A stretch of 46,821 nt of DNA, taken from contig JAILZQ010000005.1 in NCBI GenBank assembly GCA_023512415.1, positions 1 to 46,821 on the forward strand. Direction: 5' to 3'. Shown in pieces: positions 44,661 to 46,821 of the stretch. Position 1 is the stretch's first letter. Each line of letters starts with the position of its first letter. This DNA comes from Geminicoccaceae bacterium. Its GTDB lineage: Bacteria; Pseudomonadota; Alphaproteobacteria; Geminicoccales; Geminicoccaceae. Under the pieces are notes generated by a model. The model worked only from the letters and a program-made list of their open reading frames with translations. It ran no database searches and was not told the origin of the DNA. A program made the position numbers and the translations under genes.

Positions 44661-46816
44661 ACAGTCGGATCCCGGATCTGAGCTCGGTGCCACTCTGGGA
44701 AGGGGCACAGAGCCGGACGACGTCGGTCGATGGCGAGCCGTTCATCACGCCGGAGGGGATCGCGCTCGCGCCTGTATACGGCCCTTCCGACAGAGACGGG
44801 CTCGACTTCGTCGAGGGGCTGCCGGGGTTGCCGCCTTTCGTGCGGGGCCCCTATCCCACCATGTATACCACCCAGCCTTGGACGATCCGGCAATACGCCG
44901 GGTTTTCGACCGCTGAAGAGTCGAACGCTTTTTACAAGCGGAACCTCGCGCAGGGGCAGCGAGGACTCTCGATCGCGTTCGACCTGGCGACCCATCGCGG
45001 CTACGACAGTGACCATCCCCGGGTCGTCGCGGATGTCGGCATGGCCGGCGTGGCGATCGATTCGATCCTCGACATGCAGGTGCTGTTCGACGGCATCCCC
45101 TTGGATCGGATCAGCGTGAGCATGACCATGAATGGCGCGGTCTTGCCGATCCTCGCGCTGTTCGTGGTTGCCGGCGAGGAGCAAGGTGTTCCTTCCGAAA
45201 AGTTATCCGGAACCATCCAGAACGACATTCTCAAAGAATTCATGGTACGAAACACGTACATTTTCCCGCCTGAACCCTCGATGCGTATCGTTGCCGATAT
45301 CTTCGCCTGGACAGCGAATAATATGCCGAGATTCAATCCTATCAGTATTTCAGGTTATCATATGCACGAAGCGGGAGCGCCCGCGGACCTCGAGCTCGCC
45401 TATACGATCGCGGATGGTCTCGAGTACATCCGTACGGGACTTCGTGCTGGTCTCGACGTGGACAGCTTCGCGCCGCGCCTGTCGTTCTTCTGGGCGATCG
45501 GGATGAACTTTTTCATGGAGATCGCCAAGCTGCGCGCGGGCAGGCTTTTGTGGGCCAAGCTCGTCCAGGAGGAGTTCCGCCCCAAAGACCCGCGTTCCTT
45601 GATGCTCCGCTGTCATTGCCAGACGTCGGGCTGGAGCCTCACGGCTTGCGACGTCTTCAACAATGTCACGCGCACGGCTATCGAGGCGCTGGCCGCAACC
45701 CACGGCCACACCCAATCCCTGCACACCAACAGTTTCGACGAGGCGCTCGCGCTCCCCACCGACTTCAGCGCGCGCATCGCGCGCAACACCCAGCTCTTGA
45801 TCCAACACGAGACCGGCGTGACGCGGACGATCGACCCCTGGGGCGGCAGCTATTACGTCGAGAGATTGACAGGCGAGCTGGCCAACCGCGCCCTCGACCA
45901 TATCGCCGAGATCGAGGCGTTGGGCGGCATGGCTGCAGCCATCGAAGCTGGCCTGCCGAAGCTGCGGATCGAGGAGGCGGCCGCGCGCACTCAGGCGCAG
46001 ATCGACAGTGGTCGGCGGATCATCGTTGGGGTCAACCGCTGGCCGCCGCGCGAGGAGGCGCCGATCGAAGTCCTCAAGATCGACAATCGAGCGGTGCGCG
46101 AGGCGCAGCTCGCACGCTTGGCCCGGCTCAAGGCCGAGAGGGACGAACTCGCCGTGCGGCGCGCACTCGACGCGCTCACCCTCGCGGCGGAGACCGGCCG
46201 GGGCAATCTCCTCGAACTTTCGATCGAGGCAGCGCGACGACGGGCGACGGTCGGCGAGATGACTGCCGCGCTCGAGAAAGTTTGGGGACGCCACGTGGCG
46301 CCTATACGGGCGGTCAGCGGGGTCTATGCGCGTGAGATGGCCACGGCCGAGAAAGTTCAGAAGGCGCGGCGCATGGTCGAACGATTCGCCGCACAAGAGG
46401 GTCGGCGCCCGCGCATCCTGATCGCCAAGATGGGACAGGATGGCCACGACCGGGGCCAAAAGGTGATCGCCACCGCCTTCGCCGACCTCGGCTTCGACGT
46501 CGACATAGGCCCCCTGTTCCAGACGCCGGCCGAGGTCGCCCGACAAGCGATCGACAACGACGTCCACATCATCGGCGTGAGCTCCTTGGCGGCCGGCCAT
46601 CTCACGCTCGTACCGGAGCTCGTGGCAGCGCTCGAGGCCGAGGGCCGCGGCGACATCATCGTGATCGTCGGCGGTGTCATCCCGCCGCAAGACGTTCCCG
46701 CGCTCAAAAAAGCCGGAGCCCGGGCGATCTTCCCGCCGGGGACCGTCATCGCCGATGCGGCCGTCGAGCTGCTGGAGATCCTCGCGGGTGAGCTCGGCTA
46801 CGAGCTGGCGGCCTGA
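44657..46816 (+). CDS. mutB: Methylmalonyl-CoA mutase large (catalytic) subunit
   Basis: Adenosylcobalamin-dependent enzyme of 719 residues interconverting succinyl-CoA and (R)-methylmalonyl-CoA in propionate metabolism. The substrate barrel has [15 protein letters not shown] with the equivalent of catalytic Tyr89. PSMR is expected to bind the substrate carboxylate, and SGYHMHEAG holds the active-site His. The cobalamin domain carries MGQDGHDRG (cobalt-binding His597), followed by [17 protein letters not shown] and GGVIPPQDV. Retained Tyr and Arg favour methylmalonyl-CoA over isobutyryl-CoA. The segment before it reads YTTQPW, with Gln where the Propionibacterium enzyme has Arg82. The start is GTG at 44657, with GGGAGG seven bases upstream. 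Confidence 0.96.
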   Translation: MNSRIPDLSSVPLWEGAQSRTTSVDGEPFITPEGIALAPVYGPSDRDGLDFVEGLPGLPPFVRGPYPTMYTTQPWTIRQYAGFSTAEESNAFYKRNLAQGQRGLSIAFDLATHRGYDSDHPRVVADVGMAGVAIDSILDMQVLFDGIPLDRISVSMTMNGAVLPILALFVVAGEEQGVPSEKLSGTIQNDILKEFMVRNTYIFPPEPSMRIVADIFAWTANNMPRFNPISISGYHMHEAGAPADLELAYTIADGLEYIRTGLRAGLDVDSFAPRLSFFWAIGMNFFMEIAKLRAGRLLWAKLVQEEFRPKDPRSLMLRCHCQTSGWSLTACDVFNNVTRTAIEALAATHGHTQSLHTNSFDEALALPTDFSARIARNTQLLIQHETGVTRTIDPWGGSYYVERLTGELANRALDHIAEIEALGGMAAAIEAGLPKLRIEEAAARTQAQIDSGRRIIVGVNRWPPREEAPIEVLKIDNRAVREAQLARLARLKAERDELAVRRALDALTLAAETGRGNLLELSIEAARRRATVGEMTAALEKVWGRHVAPIRAVSGVYAREMATAEKVQKARRMVERFAAQEGRRPRILIAKMGQDGHDRGQKVIATAFADLGFDVDIGPLFQTPAEVARQAIDNDVHIIGVSSLAAGHLTLVPELVAALEAEGRGDIIVIVGGVIPPQDVPALKKAGARAIFPPGTVIADAAVELLEILAGELGYELAA

Positions 46817-46821
46817 GCGGC

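Noticed and set aside
1-46821. CRISPR array, IS element, prophage, integron, tRNA or rRNA
   Set aside because: No regularly spaced repeats, transposase or integrase motifs, or tRNA/rRNA signatures were seen on either strand.

Overview
This window looks like ordinary, dense chromosomal DNA of a GC-rich proteobacterium, most likely an alphaproteobacterium. The main evidence is the block rho - hemJ - hemE facing a PEP synthase regulator (ppsR), an arrangement familiar in that class. An RpoH with an intact RpoH box, a short (type I) QueF, a MutA/MutB heterodimeric methylmalonyl-CoA mutase and a typical AcnA fit this. I see no phage, transposon, CRISPR, tRNA or rRNA. Base composition and codon use look uniform by eye, so nothing stands out as recently acquired. 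Species cannot be named from the sequence.

Layout. 0.6-4.7 kb: an HtpX-type protease diverges from a tightly overlapping four-gene sugar-acid operon (macrodomain protein, PfkB-type KDG kinase, KDGal kinase, KDPGal aldolase). 4.7-10.5 kb (all minus): a periplasmic peptidoglycan-binding protein, rpoH with a striking palindromic promoter, a RutE-like flavin reductase and aconitase. 10.7-15.8 kb: a metallophosphoesterase meets an RND efflux pump and its adaptor. 15.9-21.4 kb: rho-hemJ-hemE (minus) and ppsR plus an unknown membrane-anchored protein (plus). 21.9-23.3 kb: a TolC-like outer-membrane channel.

23.3-31 kb is the most system-like stretch. Seven minus-strand genes run pxpB, pxpC, hydroxyacid dehydrogenase, ABC ATPase, permease, binding protein, amidohydrolase. 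They diverge from pxpA across a short promoter region that carries a near-perfect 26-bp dyad. PxpABC should convert 5-oxoproline to glutamate. The other genes suggest uptake of a small organic acid or amide, hydrolytic release and oxidation of a D-2-hydroxyacid. I treat this as the best candidate for an undescribed catabolic module, as an inference from gene order.

31-39.7 kb: an ABC1/UbiB-family kinase-like protein with oligoendopeptidase F, a divergent long-chain acyl-CoA ligase, a possible small RNA unit with a good minus-strand terminator, uvrB, a 55-residue membrane protein and queF. 39.9-42.1 kb: a fused aminoglycoside-phosphotransferase-like/P-loop kinase gene abuts a YedK/HMCES-type DNA-protein crosslink gene. 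42.8-46.8 kb: mutA-mutB, the two subunits of methylmalonyl-CoA mutase, preceded by 668 bp without a supported gene.
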